Program-made: the position numbers and the translations under genes
In this document: positions 18,324 through 26,756 of the stretch, one piece after another
Position numbering within the stretch: position 1 is the first letter of the stretch
How the letters are laid out: each line of letters starts with the position of its first letter
Assembly: GCF_014649395.1 (NCBI RefSeq)
Contig: NZ_BMSY01000006.1
Coordinates: forward strand, 434,001 to 498,000
Length of the DNA: 64,000 nucleotides
Direction: 5' to 3'
Source of the DNA: Streptomyces aureoverticillatus
Lineage (GTDB): Bacteria > Actinomycetota > Actinomycetes > Streptomycetales > Streptomycetaceae
The notes under the pieces: generated by a model
What the model saw: the letters and a program-made list of their open reading frames with translations, nothing else
Databases searched by the model: none
What the model was told of the DNA's origin: nothing

Positions 18324-18446
18324 GTGGCGCCCGGTCAGTGGAACCGCCCAGGAGGGAAGCGCGTTACCTATAGCAGCGGTACCGAGCTCCGTGCCTGGGT
18401 CGATCAGGCGATGACCCGTCGATTGCCAGCAATGCGGCAAAGGTGA
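18324..18446 (+). CDS. Possible 40-aa basic small protein following the Avs-like gene
   Basis: A GTG directly abuts the TGA of the Avs-like gene, in the same frame, with AGGGGAG just upstream. The 40-codon reading frame encodes a basic peptide containing GTELRAWVDQAM and ending in Arg-rich residues. It could be a translationally coupled small protein, a readthrough extension of the large protein, or a relic of a longer gene. No family is recognised. The rest of 18,447-18,583 holds no other gene and should contain the promoter of the ABC-3C operon. Confidence 0.3.
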   Translation: MAPGQWNRPGGKRVTYSSGTELRAWVDQAMTRRLPAMRQR

Positions 18447-18583
18447 TAATCGGTAGGCGTGGTAAGGGCACCCCTCGTCGTACGTCACTCAGGGCAACCC
18501 AGCGCTGGAGCTGTGCGCGGACTGGGTCGCTCCAGTGGGCACGTGCCGTACATGGCTTTTGTACTCGATCACTAGTGGGGAAC

Positions 18584-19816
18584 GTGGCACAAGCAGGATC
18601 GCATTCGGCGGCCGGCCAGATGATCGGGTACCTCTATCAGTGCGAGTTGGCCCTGCTGGAGCTGGCCGAACGCAGCTGGGACGACCCCGCGGCCGAAGTG
18701 CGCATGGAGGTGCTCGACGACATCGAGTTCCTCCACGGGAGCGGGACACCTGCCGAGTTGTTGCAGTCCAAGCACCGTGGTGAGGCCGGCCAGCTCAGCG
18801 AGACGGGCAAGGACTTTTGGCGCTCGGTCGCTTCGTGGATCGATGCTTTGAAGAAGCTCGGCAATCCCGGAGCCGAGTCGATGCCGCTGCTGAGGCTGGT
18901 GACCACGCAGGTGGCTACCTCGGGCACTTTCTTCTACCACCTGCGCCGCGGACCTCAGCGGGACGTGCCTGCGGCGCTGACCCGTATGGAAGAGGTAGCA
19001 GCCGCGGAGAGCCCGCAGACCACGGCCGACGAACGCAAGATGTTCTTGGAACTGTCCCCGCCGCAGCGCTACCAGTTCGTCGACGCCCTCGTGGTCAGCG
19101 ATGGCTCCCCGGTGATGTCAGACCTGGACCCTAGTCTGGCCAAAGCGATGGGGATCCGGGTCAACCAGCAGGACGCGGTCCTCGACCAGATCAAGGGGTG
19201 GTGGTACCGCGTGGCCGTGCAGCTGTTGGAACGGAAGGATCCCACGCGGCGACGCGCGTCGGTCTCGGCTCAGGAACTGCTGTGCCGTCTCGACGAAGTG
19301 AGCGACCAGTTCGCGGGGGAAAACCTGCCCATCACCGAGGAGCTGCGCCGCCTGACCGAGGCGGAGATCGCCGCCTATGACGGCGACTTGGTAGTCGCGC
19401 AGATGCGGTGGGTTGGCCTGAGGGACCGGGCCATCGCGACCTATCTGCGTGACTACCACCATGCCCGGGCTCAGCGCTCCGAATGGCTGCGCACCTTCAA
19501 GATCACCGTAGAGGGCCTGTCGGACTACGAGCAGCGGTTGTGGGATGAGTGGGACCACATCTTCGCCGATCTCACCGACGACCTCGACGACGACAGCGAC
19601 GAGGCCGACAAGCGCACGGTAGGTAAGGACGTGCTGCGCCAGACGATGGACAAGGTGGCCGACGAGCCGGCACGCCTGGGCAGCAACACCGTCGGCTGGG
19701 TGGGCCGCGGCACCATGCACAGCCTCGCCGACCGCGCCGACTCCGACGATGGCCCGGGCTGGCATCCCGACTTCTCGTCCCTCTGCCAGAACCACACTGA
19801 CGAGCAGGAGCAATGA
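18584..19816 (+). CDS. ABC-3C system effector with PD-(D/E)XK-like N-terminus
   Basis: First gene of a three-component ABC (ABC-3C) conflict system. The reading frame opens further upstream, but that part does not look like protein; the GTG at 18,584, after GTGGGGAAC, gives 410 aa and begins just before the conserved domain. The N-terminus has GYLYQ (15-19), LDDIEF (44-49) and QSK (61-63), matching the D...QxK core of Cap4/DUF4297-like restriction nucleases, with nearly the same spacing as in the neighbouring Avs-like protein. The rest is helical with an acidic segment near residue 345. In ABC-3C systems this member is thought to be the nucleic-acid-targeting effector. Its stop overlaps the next start by 4 bases. 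Confidence 0.72.
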   Translation: MAQAGSHSAAGQMIGYLYQCELALLELAERSWDDPAAEVRMEVLDDIEFLHGSGTPAELLQSKHRGEAGQLSETGKDFWRSVASWIDALKKLGNPGAESMPLLRLVTTQVATSGTFFYHLRRGPQRDVPAALTRMEEVAAAESPQTTADERKMFLELSPPQRYQFVDALVVSDGSPVMSDLDPSLAKAMGIRVNQQDAVLDQIKGWWYRVAVQLLERKDPTRRRASVSAQELLCRLDEVSDQFAGENLPITEELRRLTEAEIAAYDGDLVVAQMRWVGLRDRAIATYLRDYHHARAQRSEWLRTFKITVEGLSDYEQRLWDEWDHIFADLTDDLDDDSDEADKRTVGKDVLRQTMDKVADEPARLGSNTVGWVGRGTMHSLADRADSDDGPGWHPDFSSLCQNHTDEQEQ

Positions 19817-20301
19817 CCGTGGCTTCCACCAGGCGTCTCCCGGAGGCCCAGGCCCTGCTCAACCCCGCCTTCGGCGCCTACCTGCTGGCCTGCAGCATCA
19901 GCGCGGCCACCAAGACCGGCGCCCGCACCCCCCTGCCCTGGCCCAGCGCCTTCCTCGTCCTGCCGTTTGTTCTGCCCGCCGACACCCGCGCGGACCTGCC
20001 GGTCAAAGCCAGCCGCACCATGGCCGCCTGGCTGACCGAACATCCCCGCCACCAAGCCGCCTTCGCCGAGCGAGCAGCAGCGCTGACCGACTACACCCGA
20101 GCCAGCCTGCGCACCGGCCTGCGCCACCGGGCCGTGGAGATAACCGGAGAGGGCCTGCGCTGCCCCCGAGCTCCCCGCCCTGCCACCGCTGAGCACGGCA
20201 GCGAAGTCGCCGACTGTGCACGGCGCGCGGCCCTGGTCGGACGGTGGCTGGCCACGACCGAGCTCGTGACCGCATACACCCTCCTCGGCGTCCGCCCTTA
20301 A
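19813..20301 (+). CDS. ABC-3C middle component (DUF6521-like)
   Basis: The 162-aa product matches the three-component ABC system middle component: LLNPAFGAYLL near the start, then LPWPSAFLVLPFVLP, then a WLTEHP and Phe-Ala-Glu-Arg segment, the layout of DUF6521-type proteins. These small helical proteins are thought to bridge the ATPase and the effector. The ATG overlaps the effector stop (ATGA) and the ATPase gene starts 48 nt later, so the three genes form one operon. The family call is by motif order; the molecular role is inferred from the literature on ABC-3C systems. Confidence 0.75.
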   Translation: MTVASTRRLPEAQALLNPAFGAYLLACSISAATKTGARTPLPWPSAFLVLPFVLPADTRADLPVKASRTMAAWLTEHPRHQAAFAERAAALTDYTRASLRTGLRHRAVEITGEGLRCPRAPRPATAEHGSEVADCARRAALVGRWLATTELVTAYTLLGVRP

Positions 20302-20349
20302 GCTCTCTTCCTTTTCCTCCTCGCCCCGCAAAGGAGCTACAGACCCGCC

Positions 20350-22305
20350 ATGCAGCTACTCGCCCTGGCCCTTTACCACCGAGACGGCCGGCCCGATCCC
20401 CGGGTCATCCGCTTCCACCCCGGGGCGCTGAACATCCTCACCGGCGAGTCGGAGACCGGAAAGTCCGAAGTCCTGGACATCGTCGAGTACTGCCTGGGCC
20501 GCAAGAAACCCAACTTCCCCGACGAACCCATCGACCAGACCGTCGGCTGGTACGCCGTCCTGGTCACCTTCGGCATCACCCGAATGGTCCTGGCCCGGCC
20601 CCGCCCGGTCGGGGACTCCACCACCAAGGCCATGATCCGTATCGGCGACGAGAGCCTTGAGCTGCCCCGCGGTGACGAGCTGCGGCCGGATGCCGACGTC
20701 ACCGCCCTGCGCAGTCAGCTCAGCGCTCGCCTGGGCATCCAGGACTTCCGTTTCCAGCCGCCCACGGGCGCCGCACGCTACCCCTTCGACGTCTCCATCG
20801 CCCAGGCAGCGCTCCTCTGTTTCCAGAAGCAGAACGAGATCGCTAACCAGAGTGCACTCTTCCACCGCCAGAGTGAGAACGGCATCGCACAGGCGATCAA
20901 GGACACGCTGCCGTACTTCCTCGGAGCCGCCGGCCCCGAACAAGCGCTGCGCCGCCACCAACTTGGCGAGGCACTGCGCGAACAACGCGCAGCTCAGCGC
21001 AAATTCGACGATGCCGTCCGCCGCAGGGACGGCATCGACACCCGGCAGGCGGCCCTACTGCGCCTGGCGGAACGCGAAGGACTCCTCCAGGAACTTCCGC
21101 CGGCCCTGGACCCGCGGCAGACCCGATCACTGCTGGACCAGGCCCTGACCGTCACACCCGTCACCGCCGACGGACCAACCGACCTACAGGACCGCCGCCA
21201 GGCGCTAGCCCAGGAACGCAGGGAACTTCGAGAGCGCTGGCAGCAGCTCAGCGACGCCCTGGTTATGGTGGACCGCTGGCACGAGCAAGGTCATGCCTTC
21301 ACCGGAGAACTCCACCTGCAGCTCGACCGGCTCAAGACCCTCGACCTGCTCGGGCCCGAAGACGACGACCGGCACGCCGATGTCTGCCCCCTTTGCGCTC
21401 GCCCGTTGGACGCCCCCGATCCCTCCGCCGCCGAGATCACAGCCCTGACCCGGCACCTGGCCGACGAACTCACCGATGCCGAAACCCTCCAGCCCGTACG
21501 CGAGGAACACCGCCGCAGCCTGCAGAGTCAACGCGATTCCCTCGCCGAGCGCCTGCGTCTGAACGGTGCCCAGCTCAAGGAACTCAACGCCAGCGACGAG
21601 CGGATGAGGAACCTCCAGGACCAGCACGTACGCGTCGCCTACGTCCAAGGACGCATCGCGCAGGAACGCGCCGCCGCCGGCGACCTCTCTGAAGACGATG
21701 TACGCAGGCTCCGCAACGACCTCATCCTCGCTCAGGAACGTGTCGAGGCTCTGCAGGACATGGTCGACGAGGACGATGTCACCGCCGAGACGGAGCGCCG
21801 GCTCACTGATGTCGCAGCGCTCATGACGCCCTGGGCGCGGCGGCTGAGCCTTGGACAGGCTGCAGCGGCCGACGAGGTTCGCATCAGCCTTTCCCAGCTC
21901 AACGTGATTGTCCGACGCCCCGAGGGACGCCTTCCGCTGACCCGCATCGGTAGCGCGAAGAACTGGATCGGATATCACCTCGTCGCTCACCTGGCCCTGC
22001 ACACCTACTTCCTGCGTGAACGCAGGCCGGTGCCACGCTTCCTGATGCTGGACCAGCCAACGCAGGCGTTCTTCCCCGAAAAGATCCGTGACGCCGCCAC
22101 TGTTGAGGACGCTGACTGGGAGGCTGTCACGGCCTACTTCAAGCTGCTGCACGACGTTGCTGAAGAAGCTAACGAAGGCTTGCAGATCATCGTGTGCGAC
22201 CACGCCAACCTCCCCGAGAAGTGGTTCCAGGACGCCGTCGTCGAGAACTGGCGCCCCCAGGACGGCCAGCGCAGAGCGCTGATTCCCGTCGACTGGCTGG
22301 AGTGA
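20350..22305 (+). CDS. ABC-3C SMC/Rad50-like ATPase (DUF3732)
   Basis: 651 aa with a DUF3732-type ABC ATPase split by a coiled coil. Walker A is GESETGKS (32-39), inside the family phrase LNILTGESETGKSEVLDIVE. A CPLC (346-349) sits at the coiled-coil tip like the zinc hook of Rad50. The C-terminal half has AKNWIGYHL, the position of the ABC signature, and Walker B FLMLDQPTQ (564-572). Such proteins act as DNA-end or replication-fork sensing ATPases in defence. AAGGAG lies 13 bases before the ATG. This gene closes the ABC-3C operon; an IS remnant lies downstream. Confidence 0.88.
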   Translation: MQLLALALYHRDGRPDPRVIRFHPGALNILTGESETGKSEVLDIVEYCLGRKKPNFPDEPIDQTVGWYAVLVTFGITRMVLARPRPVGDSTTKAMIRIGDESLELPRGDELRPDADVTALRSQLSARLGIQDFRFQPPTGAARYPFDVSIAQAALLCFQKQNEIANQSALFHRQSENGIAQAIKDTLPYFLGAAGPEQALRRHQLGEALREQRAAQRKFDDAVRRRDGIDTRQAALLRLAEREGLLQELPPALDPRQTRSLLDQALTVTPVTADGPTDLQDRRQALAQERRELRERWQQLSDALVMVDRWHEQGHAFTGELHLQLDRLKTLDLLGPEDDDRHADVCPLCARPLDAPDPSAAEITALTRHLADELTDAETLQPVREEHRRSLQSQRDSLAERLRLNGAQLKELNASDERMRNLQDQHVRVAYVQGRIAQERAAAGDLSEDDVRRLRNDLILAQERVEALQDMVDEDDVTAETERRLTDVAALMTPWARRLSLGQAAAADEVRISLSQLNVIVRRPEGRLPLTRIGSAKNWIGYHLVAHLALHTYFLRERRPVPRFLMLDQPTQAFFPEKIRDAATVEDADWEAVTAYFKLLHDVAEEANEGLQIIVCDHANLPEKWFQDAVVENWRPQDGQRRALIPVDWLE

Positions 22306-22499
22306 GCTGGGTTGTTACGAAGGACACTGGACTTGGTGCCAACTCGTGATGAACCTCATGGAACCCGAGCCGCAGAACCGTCCCAGTGACGCTGGTGTGG
22401 TCATCAAGCGGCTGTGGAGGTTGGCCGCCGAAATGGATGTTGGTCTGGGCTCGGGGGCGTGAGGGTAACGACGGGACTGAGGAATCACAGTCGGAGGCG

Positions 22500-23080
22500 A
22501 ACCGAGGTGGGGGCCAAGACCAACAGAGACGGCCGCCTTCCGCTCTCTGCTGGAACCACTCGATCTGGCCGGCGCCGTGTTCACCTTCGACGCCCTGCGC
22601 GCGCCCATGACCAGGTGCGCTGGATGGTGCAGGAGAAGAAGGCCCACTACATCGCGGTTATCAAAGTAGACCAGCCGACCGGCCCAGATCGAGGCCCTGC
22701 CATGGGAGCAGGTGCCCGTAACACACACCGCCTCCGCAACCTGGCACGGCCGGCGGGAGTCCCGCTCGGTCAAGACCATGGCCATCGCGGCAAACCTGGG
22801 CGGGATCGCTTTCTCGGAAGCGCGGCTGGCCTGCGCATCCACCGCAGCCAGGAGAACGGCAAGCGGCAGACCCGGGAGACGGTCTACGCCGTCACCAGCC
22901 TCGATACCCACCAGGCCAGCTCTGCTGACCTGGGCGGATACGTGCGCGGGCACTAGGGACGCCTCCACTGTCCATACCGGCGGCAGCGCGCTGCGGGCGA
23001 TGGCCGCTTTGCGGAACCTGGCCATCGGCAGGCTGCGGCTGCTGGGAGAATGCGCATCCCATCAAAATAATTGCGTGTGC
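22500..23080 (+). mobile_element. Decayed ISAs1-family transposase remnant
   Basis: Pieces of an ISAs1/H-repeat-type DDE transposase are read in order across shifting frames. FRSLLEPLDLAGAVFTFDAL lies near 22,540-22,600. KKAHYIAVIK near 22,635 follows in another frame, then the ATWHGRRESRS and IAANLGGIAF blocks (22,730-22,830). ETVYAVTSLD then a YVRGH ending in a stop come next (to 22,956). GGSALRAMAALRNLAIGRLRL follows near 22,980-23,045. At least three frameshifts and a loss of the segment after YVRGH make it inactive. Left and right ends could not be defined. The rest of 22,306-23,175 shows no intact gene. Confidence 0.75.
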
Positions 23081-23175
23081 ATACTCTCGGGGAGTGATCT
23101 TGCGACTCGCGGGAACCTCAACATCAATTAGCCCTGTTGCAGCTGGTCCAAGGATCTCGTGAACGTCCCACAGAC

Positions 23176-23206
23176 AACAGCCCTGCGGTTCTTCCGCGGG
23201 GCTGTT
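23176..23206. terminator. Strong bidirectional hairpin at the island edge
   Basis: AACAGCCCTGCGG, a TTCTT loop and CCGCGGGGCTGTT form a 13-bp stem with a single G-U pair. It lies after the IS remnant and 88 bases beyond the stop of the convergent GH3 gene. It probably terminates transcription from one or both sides. No T-run follows, as usual in Streptomyces. Confidence 0.7.
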
Positions 23207-23293
23207 CGCGTTGTCGGGCTCCTCTGTCGTCCCCTCTATTCGCCGTCTCCTCTATCCACGTGCCGCGGAAGCCTGGGGCGGTTGGGAAGGGGG

Positions 23294-25072
23294 CTAACGT
23301 GGGTTAGAAGCTCTTACCCCTTCGGTGAGTATTTCGGCTGCCGCGATGCCGGAGACCCGGGTCGCGCCGTGGGTGATCATGTGTACGGCGCCGAGCGTGG
23401 CGCCCGTGGGTACGCCCATTTCGACGACCAGGGCGTCGGGGCGGGTGCGCAGCAGGCGGGTCAGGGTGTCGGACATCCAGCGGTGGCGGGCCGCGTCGCG
23501 GACGACGACCACCAGGGCGCGGCCGGTCGCCGGGGCCAGGGCGGCGCGGTCGAGGACCTCGTCCGTGCCCTCGTGGTCGGCGAGGTCGGGCTGGGTGAGG
23601 CGTACGGACGTGGTGTCGGGCCGCAGGTCGCGCAGTGGCTCGGCGATGCCCCAGGGGGTGCCGCCGTCGACGGCGGGATTCATCACCGGCGACAGCTCGA
23701 CCACATGCGGCGCCATGGTGAGCGGAAGCAGGGGTTCGGATTCGGGTGTGCCGGGGCGCCGGTGTATCCGCACCGCGCGGCGCGCCGCGACCAGGCCGAT
23801 GTCGGAGCGTTCGCCCAGGGGGATGGCGGAGGGGCCATCCGGGGCGGTGGCGGAACGGCCAGCTGGGGCGGTGGCGGGGTGGTCGTCTGGCGCGGTGGCG
23901 GAGCGGTCGCCCACGGCGGGGGTGGAGCGGCTGTCCACGGCGGTCGTGGAGCGGTCGCCCACTGCGGTGGAGGAGTCGTTGCCCGCGGCGGTGGCGGCGT
24001 GGGCGACCAGGCCGGTGTCGGCGTGGGCGTGGGTGGCTGCCCGCGCCATCGCGCGCGAGCGGCGGCCCGACCACTCGGCGAACTCCCGCACCCGCCCGCT
24101 CGCCTCGGCGAGCCGCTCCTCGGGCAGTCGCCCGTCGAGCACCGCCTTGACGAGCGCGCCGGCGAGCAGTTCGACGGTGGACTGCTCGGCGCTGTCGCCG
24201 CCCACGCACACCGCGTCCACGCCGCCCGCCACCGCCCGGACCGTCGCCCCGTCGATGCCGTACCGGTCGGTGACCGCGCCCATCTCGATGCCGTCCGTGA
24301 CCACCATGCCGTCGAAGCCCAATTCGCCGCGGAGCAGGTCGTTCAGGATGCGCGGGCTGAGCGTCGCGGGCAGGGCCGGGTCGTACGCGGGCACGAGCAG
24401 GTGCGCCGTCATGATGGCGCGTACGCCCGCCTCCGTCGCCGCGATGAACGGCGGCAGCGCCGTGCGCGCGATCTCCGCGGCCGTGCCCGTGACCTGCGGC
24501 AGCCCGAAGTGCGGGTCCACGGACGCGTCGCCGTGGCCGGGGAAGTGCTTGGCGCAGGCAGCGACGCCGGCCGACTGCAGGCCGCGGATCCAGGCGGCGG
24601 TGTGGCGGGACACGACGTCGGAGCGGGCGCCGAAGGAACGGACGCCGATGACCGGGTTGAGCGGGTTGGAGTTCACGTCGGCGCTCGGCGCGTAGTTCAA
24701 CGAAACACCCGCCGCGTGCAGTTCCCGGCCGATGTCGCGGGCGACGCTCTCGGTGAGGTCGACGTCGTCGACGGCGCCGAGCGCGAGGTTGCCCGGGCGT
24801 GACGCGCCCGTCCACGCCTCCATGCGCGTGACGTCGCCCGCCTCCTCGTCGATCGCGACGATCAGATCGGGGTTCTCGGCGCGCAGCGACGCGGTGAGGG
24901 CGGCGACCTGCCCCTGGTCGACGATGTTCCGGCCGAACAGCACCACCGCGCCCAGCCCGTCGGCGATCCTGCGGCGCAGCCAGTCGGGCGCCTCGGTGGT
25001 GCCCACGAATCCCGGCTGCAGGACGGAGTTGGCGAGCCGCTCCAGCCGCGGGTGACTGCTCGACGAGACCAT
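23294..25072 (-). CDS. Glycoside hydrolase family 3 beta-N-acetylhexosaminidase (NagZ-like)
   Basis: The ATG at 25,072 follows GGAGG at good spacing and gives 592 aa; the longer open frame upstream is not coding-like. The GH3 fold is clear. KHFPGHG with DPHFGLP is the NagZ mobile loop carrying the catalytic acid/base His, and VTDGIEMGA carries the nucleophile Asp. It should cleave terminal beta-N-acetylglucosamine from chito- or muropeptide saccharides. No signal peptide is seen, so it is probably cytoplasmic. Between the catalytic domain and the C-terminal domain lies a low-complexity insert of repeating (T/S)AVGDRS-like units (about 23,820-23,995). A DasR-like operator in its promoter fits a GlcNAc role. 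Confidence 0.88.
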   Translation of the reverse strand: MVSSSSHPRLERLANSVLQPGFVGTTEAPDWLRRRIADGLGAVVLFGRNIVDQGQVAALTASLRAENPDLIVAIDEEAGDVTRMEAWTGASRPGNLALGAVDDVDLTESVARDIGRELHAAGVSLNYAPSADVNSNPLNPVIGVRSFGARSDVVSRHTAAWIRGLQSAGVAACAKHFPGHGDASVDPHFGLPQVTGTAAEIARTALPPFIAATEAGVRAIMTAHLLVPAYDPALPATLSPRILNDLLRGELGFDGMVVTDGIEMGAVTDRYGIDGATVRAVAGGVDAVCVGGDSAEQSTVELLAGALVKAVLDGRLPEERLAEASGRVREFAEWSGRRSRAMARAATHAHADTGLVAHAATAAGNDSSTAVGDRSTTAVDSRSTPAVGDRSATAPDDHPATAPAGRSATAPDGPSAIPLGERSDIGLVAARRAVRIHRRPGTPESEPLLPLTMAPHVVELSPVMNPAVDGGTPWGIAEPLRDLRPDTTSVRLTQPDLADHEGTDEVLDRAALAPATGRALVVVVRDAARHRWMSDTLTRLLRTRPDALVVEMGVPTGATLGAVHMITHGATRVSGIAAAEILTEGVRASNPR

Positions 25073-25185
25073 GCCGGGACCTCCGGAGGGACGGATGGGT
25101 GACCGGACGGCGGCCGGCCGGTGGACGAGAGCCGCGCGGGCGGGCGGTCGTCGGGTCGCCGGACGGCTTGGTACAGGCCAATCGG

Positions 25186-25215
25186 ATGTTGGCTTAGACC
25201 ATTTGGGCCTGTCAA
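25186..25215 (-). promoter_or_regulatory. Promoter with DasR-like operator (dre) in its spacer
   Basis: Reading the minus strand, TTGACA (25215-25210), 18 bases and CAACAT (25191-25186) form a promoter about 115 bases before the GH3 start. The spacer contains ATGGTCTAAGCCA (25202-25190), with the intact half-site TGGTCTA of the DasR consensus ACTGGTCTAGACCACT (11 of 16 positions). DasR is the GntR-type repressor of GlcNAc/chitin genes in Streptomyces; a site between -35 and -10 would repress directly. The rest of 25,073-25,717 has no gene; it holds repeats just before the next start. Confidence 0.6.
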
Positions 25216-25621
25216 GGAGTGCGAACCGGCCGGAAACGGAGGGCGAACCAGCAGATGGGGGCCGTGAGGGCGGTGCGTTGCGGCAGGTGGGGCGGGAGTG
25301 GCCCGAGGCGCGGGGCCGGTGCGGGGCCAGGTGCGGGCACGCCTCGCGCGCACGGCAGTCCAAGCAGTGGGTACGGCAGTCCAAGCATGCCCACCCACGC
25401 TTGGCGACAGCCAACCCATCCGTGCGGCAACCCGCGGCCCGCCTGCTCCAACCCCGGCCGTGCGTACGGCGATCCGGTCACGTCACCCCGCTCGCGCCGG
25501 AGGCCACCTTGTAGGACGCCGGTCCGCGCGATGGAATTCCGGGGAGTGGGGGCGTGGCCTGCGACCGGATGCGCCCCCACGGCGGCAGGCAGCAGGCAGC
25601 AGGCACGCGGCGCGCGGCAGC

Positions 25622-25684
25622 CGACATGCGGCACGCAGCACGCAGCACACGACATGCGGCACGCAGCACGCGACATGCGGCACG
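25622..25684. repeat. 21-base direct repeats before the alcohol dehydrogenase gene
   Basis: Two identical 21-base copies (25622-25642 and 25650-25670) and a 14-base partial copy (25671-25684), all beginning CGACATGCGGCACG, lie immediately upstream of the dehydrogenase ribosome-binding site. They are separated by a CAGCACA spacer or directly adjacent. They could be regulatory or simply slippage products. Confidence 0.7.
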
Positions 25685-25717
25685 GCCCACCAGGGCCCAG
25701 GGCGAAGGAGGTTCACC

Positions 25718-26740
25718 GTGCGGCGGTACGAACTCGTCGGCAGGCGCGACATCAGGCTGGTGACGGACGTCCCGGTGCCGGAGCCGGGGCCCGGCCAGGT
25801 CCTGGTGCGGGTCCGGTCGTGCAGCGTCTGCAACCGCAGCGACCTCGCGTACTTCCACTACTACGGCCTCAGGGAGCACTGCGCGACCGGCTGTTACGGC
25901 CATGAGATCGCCGGCGTGGTCGAGGCCACCGGCCCCGGCGTGACCCGGGTCGCGGCCGGGCAGCGCGTCTTCGTGCGTACGCCGCTGACGACCGGATACG
26001 CCGAGTACGCCCTCGCGCGGGAGATGGCCGTCGGCGCGCTGCCCGACGCCATCCCCTTCGAGCAGGGCTCCATCCTCCAGCTCCTGCCGCTCGCGGTGCA
26101 CGCCACTCGCGGCGTCCGGCTCGGCGACCGGGTCGTGATCGTCGGGCAGGGGCCGGTCGGCCAGATGGCGCTGCGCATGGCCGTGCGGCGCGGCGCGGCC
26201 CACGTCACCGTCGTCGACCTGGACGACTGGCGCCTCGAACGGTCGCGGCGCGCGGGCGCCCACGCGGCTCGCGTGGTCGACGGCAGTGCGGCACAACTGG
26301 CCGCGATCGGCGCGGAGTTCGCCGAAACGGGGGAGGAGTACGACGTCGCCGTCGACGCCGTCGGCACCCCCACCACCCTCAACGCCTGTGTCGGCCTCGT
26401 CCGCCAGAACGGCCTGGTCGTCATGCTCGGCACGCACCACGTGGACACGCACGTCACCGTCGACCTCGTGACCTGGGAACGCAAGGGGCTGCGCGTGCAC
26501 AGCTCCGCCGAACCCGTGGACACCGCCCGCGCGGAGGCCCTCGCCGTCGCCGAACGCCTCCTGCGCCACGACGCCGAGGCGCTGCGCCTGTCCGACCTGC
26601 ACACGCACACGTACGCCCTCGACGAACTCCCCAAGGCCATGGAGCAGTTGTCAGCAAGTAGAACGCTCTATCCAGACGGGGAACGTGCTCCCTACGACGG
26701 GCCACCGCCCGAGACCCTGAAGGTGGCGATCGTGCCGTGA
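25718..26740 (+). CDS. Zinc-type medium-chain alcohol dehydrogenase
   Basis: The GTG at 25,718 follows AAGGAGGT and yields 340 aa; an upstream extension is repeat-rich noncoding DNA. The MDR fold is shown by CSVCNRSD (catalytic Zn Cys region) and GHEIAGVVE. The Rossmann motif is GQGPVGQMA, followed by VVDLDDWRL, where the Asp favours NAD(H). The four-Cys structural zinc lobe is missing. Sequence style is like threonine/sorbitol dehydrogenase relatives that act on polyols or amino alcohols. It is followed after 16 nt by a Gfo/Idh oxidoreductase, forming a two-gene plus-strand unit convergent with the LuxC/LuxE cluster. Substrate unknown. Confidence 0.85.
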   Translation: MRRYELVGRRDIRLVTDVPVPEPGPGQVLVRVRSCSVCNRSDLAYFHYYGLREHCATGCYGHEIAGVVEATGPGVTRVAAGQRVFVRTPLTTGYAEYALAREMAVGALPDAIPFEQGSILQLLPLAVHATRGVRLGDRVVIVGQGPVGQMALRMAVRRGAAHVTVVDLDDWRLERSRRAGAHAARVVDGSAAQLAAIGAEFAETGEEYDVAVDAVGTPTTLNACVGLVRQNGLVVMLGTHHVDTHVTVDLVTWERKGLRVHSSAEPVDTARAEALAVAERLLRHDAEALRLSDLHTHTYALDELPKAMEQLSASRTLYPDGERAPYDGPPPETLKVAIVP

Positions 26741-26756
26741 GAGGCGGGCAGGCCCA

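Noticed and set aside
23304..25181. Long Arg-rich frames opposite or shifted to the GH3 gene and similar very long frames elsewhere
   Set aside because: High GC leaves long open shadow frames; their composition (Arg/Pro/Gly) is not protein-like.
25600..25690. Possible CRISPR-like array in the 21-base repeats
   Set aside because: Spacers are absent or only 7 bases, and only two and a half copies exist.
25298..25717. Upstream extension of the alcohol dehydrogenase frame
   Set aside because: It is made of repeats, and the GTG at 25,718 has an ideal AAGGAGGT.
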